A DNA stretch of 64,000 bases from positions 496,001 to 560,000 of the forward strand of contig DFNX01000003.1 in assembly GCA_002376235.1 (NCBI GenBank), read 5' to 3'. The notes below the pieces were generated by a model. The model had not been told where the DNA came from. It made no database searches and saw only the letters and a list, made by a program, of their open reading frames with translations. This DNA comes from Neorhizobium sp. UBA3556 (GTDB lineage: Bacteria; Pseudomonadota; Alphaproteobacteria; Rhizobiales; Rhizobiaceae). The translations under genes were made by a program, and so were the position numbers. Below are positions 26,402 through 34,958 of the stretch, one piece after another; the stretch's first letter is position 1, and each line of letters opens with the position of its first letter.

Positions 26402-26581
26402 ATCCCCTCACCAGTAAAATCCAAGACTTAGTCTTTGGCTAAGGTCTTGATTTTACAACCTCTCCCACAAGGGGAGAGGTAGACCTCGCGGGTGCGGCAT
26501 CGTATCTCTCCCCTTGTGGGAGAGAAAGCGATTTCAACATCTTAGCTTCAGCTAAGTATTAGAAATCGCAAGTGAGGGGAT
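26402..26581. mobile_element. MITE-like nested-palindrome intergenic element (about 180 bp)
   Basis: Bounded by 10-bp terminal inverted repeats ATCCCCTCAC (26402-26411) and GTGAGGGGAT (26572-26581). Inside are three further palindromes. The first is an imperfect 18-base hairpin (26414-26431 with 26439-26456). The second is a perfect 19-bp inverted pair CTCTCCCACAAGGGGAGAG (26460-26478) with 26506-26524. The third is a hairpin GCGATTTC...CTTAGC/GCTAAG...GAAATCGC (26528-26569). It has no coding capacity and lies nine bases from the dciA stop. The layout resembles RIME-type rhizobial intergenic elements, though identity to any named family is not claimed. Confidence 0.7.
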
Positions 26582-26589
26582 CGCGGCAC

Positions 26590-27111
26590 TCATGGCCTTC
26601 CCCGTTTCTGCTGCATGACGGCGGTGCCGAGTTTTTCGACCGCCTTGCGCAGGGCCTCGCTTTCAATGCCTTCCATCATGTCGTGCAGTTTGCGCGCCGG
26701 CTCTCCCTTCAAGGGGCGTGGCGTTCTGGAATGCTTGATCTGTGGCGAAACCGGCTTCTGGACGATGCGGATCTGGCGCACGGCGGGAAAGCCGAAAAAG
26801 CTGTTGATGCGGCCGATCAGTTCGCCCTGGGCATGGGTCAGGAACAGCGCTCGTGCACCCTCGCAGGCAATTGTCAGAACACCGGGTGTATAGCCGTCAT
26901 CCCGGTAACCGTCATTGCGCGCCCAGGTGATCTTTTCCGGCCGCGTGCAGTCGGCAAATTCCTCACCGGCGATCTCGTCCCAGGAGCCAAGGAGCGACGT
27001 CGAAATGCCGGCGCGTTTCGCCAGCACCGGGTCGATGATGCCGTTGGCGATCTCGGCGATCTGGTTTGCGCCCTTGCGGGTGAAGGGAGTTTTCTTGATG
27101 ATCTGATTCAT
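26590..27111 (-). CDS. DciA family protein (DUF721), helicase-loader-like
   Basis: 173 residues from MNQIIKKTPF. The N-terminal part contains LLGSWDEIAGEEFADCTRPEKI and the domain core LTIACEGARALFLTHAQGELIGRIN, split here as recognisable DUF721 strands and helices, with a basic C-terminus. DciA proteins are the ancestral loaders of DnaB helicase. An in-frame ATG at 27165 could lengthen the protein by 18 residues; I prefer the internal start because the extension lacks conserved-looking sequence. The gene is divergent from mutY and its stop directly abuts the palindromic element. Confidence 0.75.
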   Translation of the reverse strand: MNQIIKKTPFTRKGANQIAEIANGIIDPVLAKRAGISTSLLGSWDEIAGEEFADCTRPEKITWARNDGYRDDGYTPGVLTIACEGARALFLTHAQGELIGRINSFFGFPAVRQIRIVQKPVSPQIKHSRTPRPLKGEPARKLHDMMEGIESEALRKAVEKLGTAVMQQKRGRP

Positions 27112-27204
27112 GACGGGATAACCGGTGCCTTTAGACCTTGCCGTCCTTGATGCCGGCGCATTCATCTTCCAAGTATAGGGCACACACCCCCAAAACGGCA
27201 AACG

Positions 27205-28296
27205 ATGCTCGATACGTTATCCCCGATACCCACGCTGACTTATGCGGCAAAGCTGCTTTCCTGGTACGACCGGCACCACCGGGAACTGCCGTGGCGCGTT
27301 AGCCCTTCGGCGGCGAAGGCAGGAAAGCGGGCCGATCCCTACCATGTCTGGCTGTCGGAAGTGATGCTGCAGCAGACGACGGTGCAGGCGGTCAAACCCT
27401 ATTTCGCAAAGTTTCTGGAGCGATGGCCGAAGGTGACGGATCTGGCGGCGGCGCCATCGGAAGACGTGATGGCCGCTTGGGCGGGGCTTGGCTACTACGC
27501 CCGCGCCCGCAACCTGAAAAAATGCGCAGAGGCCGTCACAGGTGACCATGACGGTATATTTCCCGGCACCGAAGAGGGTTTGCGCGCGCTTCCCGGCATC
27601 GGCGATTACACATCCGCAGCGGTTGCGGCCATTGCCTTCAACCAACCTTCCTCCGTGATGGACGGCAATGTCGAGCGGGTCATTTCTCGCCTGTTTGTTA
27701 TCGACGCCCCTCTGCCCGGCTCAAAGCCCGTGATGAAGGCAAAGGTACGCGAACTGACGCCTTTTGATCGACCCGGTGATTTCGCTCAGGCGATGATGGA
27801 TCTGGGCGCCACGATCTGCACGCCAAAACGCCCCGCCTGTGCGCTCTGTCCCTTCCGCGACGACTGTCTTGCGCTGGCGCAGGACGAGCCGGAGCGTTTT
27901 CCGGTCAAGGCGGCGAAAAAGGAAAAGCCGGTGCGGGTCGGCGCAGGCTTCGTTGCGGTGACTGAAGATGGCGCGATCATGCTGAGGCGGCGGCCAGAGA
28001 CCGGGCTGCTCGGCGGTATGACGGAAGTGCCGACCACCGGATGGACCGCACGGATGGATGGCGGAACCGGAACTGACCACGCACCTTTTGCAGGCGATTG
28101 GGAGGCATGCGGCGTCATCACTCATATTTTCACCCATTTCGAACTGAGGCTTTCCGTCTACCGAACACGGGTGCCTTCAGGCGAGCAACCGGAAGGCTGG
28201 TGGGTGCCTGTCGAGACGCTTGGCGAGGAAGCCTTGCCGACTGTCATGAAAAAAGTAATCAGTCAGGCTATTCCGACCGCTTTCATGAAACACTGA
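27205..28296 (+). CDS. mutY: A/G-specific adenine DNA glycosylase
   Basis: 363 residues. The catalytic Glu lies in SEVMLQQTTV (about residue 50), the helix-hairpin-helix is LPGIGDYTSAAV (about 130-141), and the catalytic Asp is in VMDGNVERV (about 153). The iron-sulfur cluster Cys ligands follow as CTPKRPACALCPFRDDC with the C-x6-C-x2-C-x5-C spacing. The C-terminal NUDIX-like domain recognises 8-oxoguanine. It removes adenine mispaired with 8-oxoG. Divergent from dciA and followed after 34 bases by a HAD gene, possibly in one transcript. Confidence 0.96.
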   Translation: MLDTLSPIPTLTYAAKLLSWYDRHHRELPWRVSPSAAKAGKRADPYHVWLSEVMLQQTTVQAVKPYFAKFLERWPKVTDLAAAPSEDVMAAWAGLGYYARARNLKKCAEAVTGDHDGIFPGTEEGLRALPGIGDYTSAAVAAIAFNQPSSVMDGNVERVISRLFVIDAPLPGSKPVMKAKVRELTPFDRPGDFAQAMMDLGATICTPKRPACALCPFRDDCLALAQDEPERFPVKAAKKEKPVRVGAGFVAVTEDGAIMLRRRPETGLLGGMTEVPTTGWTARMDGGTGTDHAPFAGDWEACGVITHIFTHFELRLSVYRTRVPSGEQPEGWWVPVETLGEEALPTVMKKVISQAIPTAFMKH

Positions 28297-28330
28297 CCCC
28301 AAAACAGCCCCGAGGACCACAGGAAAAATC

Positions 28331-28945
28331 ATGGCAGACAAGATCGACCACATCGTCTTCGACATCGGCAAGGTTCTTATTCACTACGACCCGAACCTGC
28401 CGTTTTCCCGCATCATTCCCGATGCAGAAGAGCGGAAATGGTTCTTCCAGAATGTCTGCACCCATGACTGGAACCTGGAGCAGGATCGCGGCCGCAAGTG
28501 GGAGGATGCAGAAGCCCTGCTGATCGCCCAATATCCCGAGCGGGAAGAGCATATCCGCGCATTCCGCAAATACTGGCCCGAGATGGTGTCGCATTCCTAT
28601 GACGATAGCGTAGCCATCATGCTCGGGCTGATCGACAACGGCCACGACGTGACAATGCTGACGAATTTTGCAGCCGACACCTTTGTCGAGGCGCGCAAGA
28701 TGTATCCGTTTCTCAATGCGACGCGCGGCGTAACCGTCTCGGGCGAGATCGGTCTGATAAAGCCGGATGTGGCGATCTACGAACGCCACGCGAGGGATTT
28801 CGGCCTGACGCCGCAAAACTCCATCTTCATCGACGATACAATGGTGAATGTGGAGGGCGCTCGCGCTGCAGGTTGGCAGGCCATACATTTTACCAGCGCT
28901 GAAAAGCTGAAAACTGATCTCGCCGCACACGGTATCGAAATTTAA
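28331..28945 (+). CDS. HAD-superfamily hydrolase
   Basis: 204 residues. Motif I is VFDIGKVL (Asp nucleophile about residue 11, with Gly in place of the second Asp as in YihX-like members), motif II is MLTNFA, motif III has GLIKPD, and motif IV is FIDDTMVN. This is a subfamily IA HAD phosphatase of small metabolites. Substrate is unknown; relatives act on sugar phosphates. It follows mutY by 34 bases and is convergent with the GT2-like gene, where a perfect 8-bp stem hairpin (28966-28986) lies between them. Confidence 0.85.
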   Translation: MADKIDHIVFDIGKVLIHYDPNLPFSRIIPDAEERKWFFQNVCTHDWNLEQDRGRKWEDAEALLIAQYPEREEHIRAFRKYWPEMVSHSYDDSVAIMLGLIDNGHDVTMLTNFAADTFVEARKMYPFLNATRGVTVSGEIGLIKPDVAIYERHARDFGLTPQNSIFIDDTMVNVEGARAAGWQAIHFTSAEKLKTDLAAHGIEI

Positions 28946-28965
28946 GTTACTTCGATTGGCACCGG

Positions 28966-28986
28966 AGGCAGCAAAAAATGCTGCCT
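28966..28986. terminator. Hairpin between convergent HAD and GT2-like genes
   Basis: Perfect stem AGGCAGCA/TGCTGCCT with a five-base loop. Neither strand has a U-run after it, so it may be an mRNA 3' stabiliser or weak terminator rather than a classical one. Confidence 0.4.
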
Positions 28987-29502
28987 TCAGCGCGCCCGAA
29001 CGACCCAGGCAGGAATCATCTGGCTGACGAGCCGAGTCGTCTTGTGGCCCCTGGCCAGCATTTCGAGGTTCATGCCGGACTTGGCGGCGGCAATCGCGCT
29101 TTTCTTCGGCAGGATCAACCCGTATTCGAGCGGAGGAACGGTACGGCCGATCCGCTGGAAGAACGGACGGCGGTAATTGCGCGAGGGTGAAAACCGCGCC
29201 GCCTGCTTGTGAATCGCCAGATGTTCGAGCACTTCCTCGATCCAGCCGCTTTGCGGACGTGCGCCTGCTTCAATGAATAACAGCCACTCACCCCGTGCGC
29301 TGCGCAGCACATCCTTGATATCCCAGTGATTGTGGAACCGGCAGCCGGCGGCATCCGCCACACGCGACGAGCCATCGCGCGATGCGTGATCAAGAATGAT
29401 CACATCACTCACGAGCCCTTCGACAGCGGCAGTAACAAGGATTGAAAGCGTTTGCGCAAGCTCGGCTTCCTGGTCCCGGCATTCCATAAAAACAGTCAGC
29501 AT
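28987..29502 (-). CDS. GT2-like protein, probably non-catalytic
   Basis: 171 residues. The N-terminal nucleotide-binding half of GT-A family 2 is recognisable (FMECRDQEAELAQTL and ILDHASRDGSSRVADAAGCR). The expected metal-binding DxD is replaced by LFIEAGARPQSG. The protein stops soon after, well short of usual GT2 enzymes. It may be a conserved accessory or degenerate transferase rather than an active enzyme. The neighbours give no pathway context. It is transcribed divergently from the radical SAM gene. Confidence 0.6.
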   Translation of the reverse strand: MLTVFMECRDQEAELAQTLSILVTAAVEGLVSDVIILDHASRDGSSRVADAAGCRFHNHWDIKDVLRSARGEWLLFIEAGARPQSGWIEEVLEHLAIHKQAARFSPSRNYRRPFFQRIGRTVPPLEYGLILPKKSAIAAAKSGMNLEMLARGHKTTRLVSQMIPAWVVRAR

Positions 29503-29629
29503 TTCTGACCCTTAACCCATAGAAATGGGGAAAGCCAGCAAGGAACAAAGTTTGTTCTTGCAATGTTCTCATTTCAAAGGTAGGAATTTAATCATCGAGA
29601 ACGGGAAGTGATCCCGTCAGGAGCCATCA

Positions 29630-30787
29630 ATGACAGAGCTGTCCCAACTGCGGCAGGGTGCGTTTGCGCCCGCCCATACGGCTGACATTGCCGATGCACT
29701 GGTCCAAACGTCCGGCCTCAGGATCGAGATCGATCGCCGGCGCGGCAGAGGTGCGGGTCTCAACCCGAGCGGACGCTTCGAAGAGGGCCGTCGCGAGGTT
29801 TTCGATGATGGCTGGCAGACGATCGAGGAGCTGGAACCGTTTCGCACCGAAGTGCAGGTGGAAAAGCCCAAAACGGCGATCACTCGCAATGACAGCCCCG
29901 ATATCGGTTTCGACCGCTCGATCAATCCCTATCGCGGCTGCGAGCATGGCTGCATCTATTGCTTTGCCCGCCCAAGCCACAGTTTCATGGGCCTTTCGCC
30001 GGGGCTCGATTTCGAGGCAAAACTGTTCGCCAAGCCGGATGTGCCGCGTTTGCTTGAGCGGGAGTTGAGCAGGCAGGACTACAAGGTGCGGGCGATCGCG
30101 ATCGGCACCAATACCGATCCTTATCAACCGATCGAGCGGGAATGGCGGATCATGCGCCAGATCCTCGAAGTGCTGCAGAAGGCCAACCATCCGGTGGTGA
30201 TTGTGACGAAATCGGCGCTCGTCATGCGCGACATCGACATTCTCTCCGACATGGCGTCGAAGGGGCTGGCCAAGGTCGGGATTTCGGTGACGACGCTGGA
30301 CCGCAAGCTGGCCCGGACGATGGAGCCACGCGCTTCGACGCCGGCCAAGCGGCTGGAAGCGATCAAGGCCTTGTCCGATGCCGGCATACCGACTGCGATC
30401 ATGGCGTCGCCGATCATTCCGGCGCTGAACGATCACGAGATCGAACGCATTCTGGAATCCGGCCATGCGGCGGGCGCGACGGAAGCAAGCTATGTGCTTT
30501 TGCGCCTGCCCCTGGAAGTCAGCCCGCTGTTTCGCGACTGGTTGCTGCGCAACTACCCGGATCGCTACCGGCATGTCATGTCACTGATCCGCTCGATGCG
30601 AGGCGGCAAGGATTACGATGCCGAATTCGGCAAGCGGATGAAGGGCGCCGGTCCCTATGCCTGGCAGATCGGCCGCCGTTTCGAAATGGCGACCAAGAGG
30701 CTGGGGCTTGGCCGGCGCGGCATGCATCTGCGCGACGACCTGTTCATCCGCCCCAATGGTGGCGGCATCCAGCTGTCGCTTCTGTAG
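29630..30787 (+). CDS. PA0069-family radical SAM protein (spore photoproduct lyase-like)
   Basis: 385 residues. The [4Fe-4S]/SAM motif is GCEHGCIYCFAR (CxxxCxxC, about residues 103-114), followed by a TIM-barrel-like segment with VRAIAIGTNTDPYQPIE and VVIVTKSALVMRDIDIL. This is the PA0069/Rv2578c group, related in sequence to spore photoproduct lyase but found in non-sporing bacteria, with an unsettled function that may involve DNA repair. No obvious operon partner; rnhB lies 282 bases downstream on the same strand. Confidence 0.88.
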   Translation: MTELSQLRQGAFAPAHTADIADALVQTSGLRIEIDRRRGRGAGLNPSGRFEEGRREVFDDGWQTIEELEPFRTEVQVEKPKTAITRNDSPDIGFDRSINPYRGCEHGCIYCFARPSHSFMGLSPGLDFEAKLFAKPDVPRLLERELSRQDYKVRAIAIGTNTDPYQPIEREWRIMRQILEVLQKANHPVVIVTKSALVMRDIDILSDMASKGLAKVGISVTTLDRKLARTMEPRASTPAKRLEAIKALSDAGIPTAIMASPIIPALNDHEIERILESGHAAGATEASYVLLRLPLEVSPLFRDWLLRNYPDRYRHVMSLIRSMRGGKDYDAEFGKRMKGAGPYAWQIGRRFEMATKRLGLGRRGMHLRDDLFIRPNGGGIQLSLL

Positions 30788-31069
30788 AGGATAAGCATCG
30801 ATCTGGAGGAGACACGCAGGAAGGGAAACGTCCAAGAATGCCCGCGCATTCTGAGCCAGATTTGCTTCCAGTCCTTCACATATTGCGTTTGGTATCCTCG
30901 CGCCTCCCCCTGAGGCTAGGCGCATTCAACTTCGTTCTCGGTCAGGTCTCCGCCCCCTTGCCCCGCCGAGAACATCGCCCCGAACCCGCTGCATTCATGC
31001 AGTGGAAAGCGAAGCCGCACTCGCTTTCGGGGCTTGCAGGAGATCGGGACGGCGTGCGAGCCTGCCGCC

Positions 31070-31729
31070 ATGTTGGTTCACACGCCGCCCGATTCTCCGA
31101 TGCCTTTCGATACTCCCCTCACCTGTGATTTCAGCCTGGAACTGGCCGCCCGTGACGCCGGGCACTGGCCGGTTGCCGGAACCGACGAGGCAGGCCGTGG
31201 CCCGCTTGCCGGCCCCGTGGTCGCCGCCGCGGTGATCCTTGATCCCGCCAATATTCCGGCCGGTCTCAACGATTCCAAGAAGCTGAGCCTCAAACAGCGC
31301 GAATCCCTGTTTACAGCGATCATGGCGACGGCGCATGTGTCGATTGCCTCTTCCGGGCCGAAGCTGATCGACGAGATGAACATTTTGCGCGCCAGCCTCG
31401 ACGCGATGCGCCGCGCCGTCGCCGGCCTTTCGGTCGCTCCCGCCCATGTTCTGGTCGATGGTCGCGACGTGCCCAAGGGTCTTTCCTGCTCGGGCACAGC
31501 CGTCATCAAGGGCGACAGCCGCTCCGTCTCCATCGCAGCAGCCTCAATCGTCGCCAAGGTGACGCGCGACCGAATGATGGACCGCGCCGGTCTCGTCTAT
31601 CCGGCCTATGGCTTTGCCAAGCACGCCGGCTACGGCACCAAACAACACCGCGACGCGATCATCCTAGACGGACCCTGCCCGCTGCACCGGATGAGTTTTA
31701 GACCGCTGAAGAAGGATGACGGGGCGTAG
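31070..31729 (+). CDS. rnhB: Ribonuclease HII
   Basis: 219 residues. The active site GTDEAGRGPLAGPVVAAA (about residues 32-49) carries the Asp-Glu pair, and the later DSKKLS and VLVDGRDVPK segments supply further family motifs; the C-terminal Asp is in the ASIVAKVTRD region. RNase HII nicks RNA-DNA hybrids at embedded ribonucleotides. The start is at MLVHTPPDSP, whose spacing to the active site matches rhizobial relatives; a Met at 31100 is an alternative. No good Shine-Dalgarno is seen. Confidence 0.94.
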   Translation: MLVHTPPDSPMPFDTPLTCDFSLELAARDAGHWPVAGTDEAGRGPLAGPVVAAAVILDPANIPAGLNDSKKLSLKQRESLFTAIMATAHVSIASSGPKLIDEMNILRASLDAMRRAVAGLSVAPAHVLVDGRDVPKGLSCSGTAVIKGDSRSVSIAAASIVAKVTRDRMMDRAGLVYPAYGFAKHAGYGTKQHRDAIILDGPCPLHRMSFRPLKKDDGA

Positions 31730-32165
31730 GAATAGCTCCTCACCGAATGATTGCAGGACTGATGCGCCTCGCGGAAACGAGTGCCGTGCGGTCTTTCTGG
31801 AAGCAATAGGCTTCAAACATCATTGCGACGCCACGGGCACAAAGCTATGTATGGCGGCTTCAGACACAAGTCGTGGAGAAACGCGATTATCAAGATAATG
31901 GTTCTGCTGCATGCCGCTGTGGGCATGGGCTGGCAGTCACCGCCGAAAGGTACCAGTTTGAAGACTTTGGGCGAAGCTGAAGAACAGGGTTTCATCCTTA
32001 TTCGCGGCGAATTTCAGAAACGGCAATTTCGCCTTACGCAGAAGGGCTTCGATCATGTCGAGCATGACAGACGACGCCTGGAGGCCCGCAGGCTCTGAAC
32101 CGAAACGCAGAAGAAGGGCGCTGGTAGCATTTTACCAGGCGCCAGGTGATTGCACCTAGCAAACA
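31730..32165 (+). other. Gap between rnhB and atpF with one weak open frame
   Basis: The only candidate is a frame at 31781-32098 whose second half (FILIRGEFQKRQFRLTQKG) looks like a winged-helix end. It has no Shine-Dalgarno, unusual composition in the first half and no recognised homologue, so it may be a gene remnant or chance. Otherwise nothing is seen apart from the atp terminator at its right edge. Confidence 0.25.
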
Positions 32166-32198
32166 AGAAAAAAGCCGGGCGTTTCCACCCGGCTTTTC
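32166..32198 (-). terminator. Rho-independent terminator of the F0 ATP synthase operon
   Basis: The minus strand reads AAAAGCCGGG, an eight-base loop, then CCCGGCTTTTTT. The stem is six or more GC-rich pairs extended by A-U pairs, with a run of six T. It lies about 25 bases after the atpF stop. Confidence 0.9.
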
Positions 32199-32222
32199 AA
32201 ATTCCATATCCGATCAGAGCGA

Positions 32223-32702
32223 TCAGTTCAGGCGCGACTGTACCTTGGCGACGGCGTCCTTGAAGAGGGCGGTCTGGGTAGGCTTGTCGGTCTTGGACGC
32301 GATGACCTTGCCTGCGGCTTCGACTGCGATGTCGATCGCGGCAGCGCGGACGGCGGTGATGGCGTCGGCTTCAGCCTGCTTGATCTTCTGTTCCGAGAGA
32401 GCGTTGCGGCGAGCAACGAATTCCTCGGTCTTCTGGCGGGCTTCTTCGGTCAGAAGGGCTGCTTCGCGTTCGGCGGCGGCAATCAGGGCTGCAGCTTCGG
32501 CTTCGGCTTCCTTGCGCTTCTTCTGGTATTCGGCGAGCAGTGCCTGGGCTTCCTCACGCAGGCGCTTGGCCTCGTCGAGTTCGCCACGGATATTGTCGGC
32601 GCGCTTGTCGAGCGAGCGGCCCACAACGCCCGGAACCTTGATGTAAACCATCAGGCCAATGAAGAGGACGAGACCGATAAGGGCCCAAAATGTTGCGTCC
32701 AT
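32223..32702 (-). CDS. atpF: ATP synthase F0 subunit b
   Basis: 159 residues. An N-terminal membrane helix (FWALIGLVLFIGLMVYI, about 5-21) is followed by an extended, highly charged Ala/Glu/Lys/Arg coiled coil, the peripheral stalk that binds delta/alpha of F1. It lies three bases after the b' gene and is the last gene of the operon, with a terminator just downstream. As usual in alphaproteobacteria, b and b' form a heterodimer. Confidence 0.95.
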   Translation of the reverse strand: MDATFWALIGLVLFIGLMVYIKVPGVVGRSLDKRADNIRGELDEAKRLREEAQALLAEYQKKRKEAEAEAAALIAAAEREAALLTEEARQKTEEFVARRNALSEQKIKQAEADAITAVRAAAIDIAVEAAGKVIASKTDKPTQTALFKDAVAKVQSRLN

Positions 32703-32705
32703 GGA

Positions 32706-33317
32706 TCAGGCTCCCGTCTTGGCAGCTGCGACAGCAGCCTTGATGTCGTCGCCGGTGGCCTTGCCGCCGATCAGCTGATCGACGATTGCGGTCGCGGTGT
32801 CTTCGGCAATCGCGCCGACTTCGGCAAACGCCTTGGACTTGATTTCGCCGATGCGGGCTTCCGCCGCAGCGATCTTGGCAGCAAGCTCGGCCTCGATCGC
32901 GGTGCGATCGGCCGCGGCCTTCGCCTTGGCGTCATTACGGGCAGCTTCGGCAATGCCGTTTGCCTTGGAACGGGCGGCAGCCAGTTCCTTTTCGTAAGTC
33001 TCCACGGCAGCGTCGGCTTCCGCCTTCAGACGGCCGGCTTCTTCGAGATCGCCGGCGATACGGCCCTTGCGATCTTCGATGATGCCGCCAACGCGCGGCA
33101 TGATGACCTTCTGAATCACGAGATAGAAAAGGCCGAAAGTGATGGCGAGCCAGAGCAGCTGCGATGCGAAATGCGACGAGTCGAATGGCGGGAAACCCGC
33201 AGACTCGTGCTCTCCGCCGTGAGCGACGCCGGTTTCGGTATGAACCTCGCCTGCGGGCGCAGCAGGCGTTTCAGATGCGGCCGGCGCGGTCTGCGCGTAT
33301 GCCGAGGTCACGAACAT
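32706..33317 (-). CDS. atpG: ATP synthase F0 subunit b'
   Basis: 203 residues. A Pro/Ala/Glu-rich periplasm-facing N-terminal extension precedes the membrane helix (LLWLAITFGLFYLVI, about 57-71) and then a long Ala/Glu/Lys coiled coil typical of b'. Three start codons (GTG, ATG, ATG) occur in a row; the third gives the best spacing (five bases) to GGAGG and is used here. It is separated from atpE by an unusual 91-base gap with a large hairpin and is three bases from atpF. Confidence 0.93.
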   Translation of the reverse strand: MFVTSAYAQTAPAASETPAAPAGEVHTETGVAHGGEHESAGFPPFDSSHFASQLLWLAITFGLFYLVIQKVIMPRVGGIIEDRKGRIAGDLEEAGRLKAEADAAVETYEKELAAARSKANGIAEAARNDAKAKAAADRTAIEAELAAKIAAAEARIGEIKSKAFAEVGAIAEDTATAIVDQLIGGKATGDDIKAAVAAAKTGA

Positions 33318-33347
33318 CATCACCTCCAGGTGAATTCTATATAAAGT

Positions 33348-33383
33348 GGATCACGGCTCACCGTTTCCGGCCGGCCGTGATCC
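33348..33383 (-). promoter_or_regulatory. mRNA hairpin between atpE and atpG (b')
   Basis: Perfect 10-bp stem GGATCACGGC/GCCGTGATCC with a 16-base GC-rich loop, in the operon between the c-subunit stop and the b' ribosome site. No U-run follows, so it is unlikely to be a full terminator. It could protect the 3' end of an atpB-atpE message. Confidence 0.6.
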
Positions 33384-33408
33384 TATCCTATGCCGCTAGA
33401 CGATAGTC

Positions 33409-33636
33409 TTAGACAGCGAACAGGAGAAGGAGAGCTACGAGCAGCGAGAAGATGCCCAGAGCTTCCGTAACGGCGAAGCCGAAGATCAGGCGGCCGAACT
33501 GGCCATCAGCAGCCGACGGGTTACGCAGAGCGCCCGACAGGTAGTTGCCGAAAATCGTGCCGAGGCCGATGCCTGCGCCACCCATGCCGAGGCATGCGAT
33601 ACCTGCGCCGATGTACTTTGCTGCTTCCGCGTCCAT
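33409..33636 (-). CDS. atpE: ATP synthase F0 subunit c
   Basis: 75 residues forming two membrane helices joined by the polar loop RNPSA. The glycine-rich helix 1 contains GAGIACLGMGGAGIGLG, and helix 2 carries the proton-binding Glu in FAVTEALGIF (about residue 58). c subunits assemble the rotary ring and are needed in 10 or more copies per complex. AAGGAG precedes the ATG by eight bases, in keeping with strong translation. Flanked by atpB (67-base gap) and by a hairpin before atpG. Confidence 0.97.
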   Translation of the reverse strand: MDAEAAKYIGAGIACLGMGGAGIGLGTIFGNYLSGALRNPSAADGQFGRLIFGFAVTEALGIFSLLVALLLLFAV

Positions 33637-33703
33637 GATGAACTCCTTCGAATGGTTTGTTGCGGCTTTGGACTGGTGCTGGAAGCACCAACGACTTTAT
33701 TTC

Positions 33704-34456
33704 TCAGTGACCGTCCGGATGCAGGGCATCGTTCAGGTACATGCATGTCAGGACTGCGAAGACGTAGGCCTGAAGGAATGCAACGAGAAATTCCAGACCA
33801 GTCAGAGCGACGGTCATGATGAGGGGCAGGATGGCCGTACCGATGCCGAGTGCGCCGAGTGCGCCGAGCGAGGTGACGAAGCCTGCGAAAACCTTGAGCG
33901 TGATGTGGCCAGCCAGCATGTTGGCGAAAAGACGAACCGAGAGGCTGATCGGGCGGGCGATGAAGGAGATGACCTCGATCAGAACAACCAGCGGCAGAAG
34001 CGCTCCGGGAACGCCCGACGGCACGAAAAGCTTCAGGAAGCGAAGACCGTGCTTGGCAAAACCGTAAACAACGACGAGACCGACAACCAGGATCGACAGG
34101 GCGAAAGTGACGATGATCTGGCTGGTGACGGTGAAGAAGTAAGGGAACATGCCGATCAGGTTCGCGGTCAGGATGAACATGAACAGCGAGAAGACCAGCG
34201 GAAAGAATTTCATGCCGTGGCTGCCCGCACCTTCGCGCAACATATTCGCGACGAATTCATAGGACATTTCGGCAACCGACTGCGCGCGGCCCGGGATCAG
34301 CGAGCGCTGCGACGTGGAGAAATAAAGGAAGCCGGCTGCAACTGCTACCGTCGCGACCATGAACAGGGAAGCATTGGTGAAGGAGAAGTCGACGCCACCG
34401 ATCTCGATCGGAACGATCTTGCTGATCTGGAACTGATGGATCGGATCGTTTGCCAC
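33704..34456 (-). CDS. atpB: ATP synthase F0 subunit a
   Basis: 250 residues with five to six membrane helices. The essential Arg lies in ISLSVRLFANMLAGH (about residues 170-184), the proton half-channel residue. It pairs with the c ring to convert proton flow into rotation. It is the second gene of the operon atpI-B-E-G-F, 61 bases after atpI. F1 genes are not in this window, as expected for rhizobia where F0 and F1 operons are separated. Confidence 0.97.
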   Translation of the reverse strand: MANDPIHQFQISKIVPIEIGGVDFSFTNASLFMVATVAVAAGFLYFSTSQRSLIPGRAQSVAEMSYEFVANMLREGAGSHGMKFFPLVFSLFMFILTANLIGMFPYFFTVTSQIIVTFALSILVVGLVVVYGFAKHGLRFLKLFVPSGVPGALLPLVVLIEVISFIARPISLSVRLFANMLAGHITLKVFAGFVTSLGALGALGIGTAILPLIMTVALTGLEFLVAFLQAYVFAVLTCMYLNDALHPDGH

Positions 34457-34517
34457 CGTCTACCCTCTTTCGTTCACCGCTCATGCGGCCTGTTTTGACG
34501 AGACGAGAAAACTCGCC

Positions 34518-34865
34518 TCACTTTTTGTCCTGACTGCTTCGGCCATCAAGATGCGGCGGCTGAGCCACCATACCCACGGCGCGGAGCACACTTAACACAC
34601 CAGCACAAAAACCGAGGAGGACAAAAAGTATCATCCCCCAAGGTTTTGAGCCGATGGCCCAATCGATCAGATAGCCTATGACACCGCCGACGGCGATGGC
34701 AGAGATGAATTCGGAGGATATCTTCAATCCGAGCGCCATGCCCTTGCGGCTGGCTTCCGATTGTCCGTTTCCCCGATCCTCTGCCGCGCTTTCGGCTTTT
34801 CTTTCAGCCAAAGCTGAAGAAAGGCGTTTACGGCGCTCATCAAGACCATCATCAGGCTCGTTCAT
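34518..34865 (-). CDS. atpI: ATP synthase protein I (F0F1 assembly factor)
   Basis: 115 residues from MNEPDDGL. A charged N-terminal region is followed by two membrane helices (ISAIAVGGVIGYLIDWAIG and MILFVLLGFCAGVLSVLRAV, split at KPWG). AtpI helps assemble the c ring and may import Mg2+. GGAGG lies five bases upstream of the chosen ATG; longer readings are not needed. First gene of the operon, under the promoter at 34959-34987. Confidence 0.85.
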   Translation of the reverse strand: MNEPDDGLDERRKRLSSALAERKAESAAEDRGNGQSEASRKGMALGLKISSEFISAIAVGGVIGYLIDWAIGSKPWGMILFVLLGFCAGVLSVLRAVGMVAQPPHLDGRSSQDKK

Positions 34866-34958
34866 CGCGTCCTCCATCACCGGCTCTCCCGTGCGGTGAA
34901 GCCGCACGACGGTTAGCGAGGGATTTCGCGCCTTCCGGCCCTCTTTCAAGTGCGCGCA

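Noticed and set aside
31781..32098. 105-codon plus-strand frame downstream of rnhB
   Set aside because: No ribosome site, no homologue recognised, and only its second half looks protein-like; kept only as a note in the gap entry.
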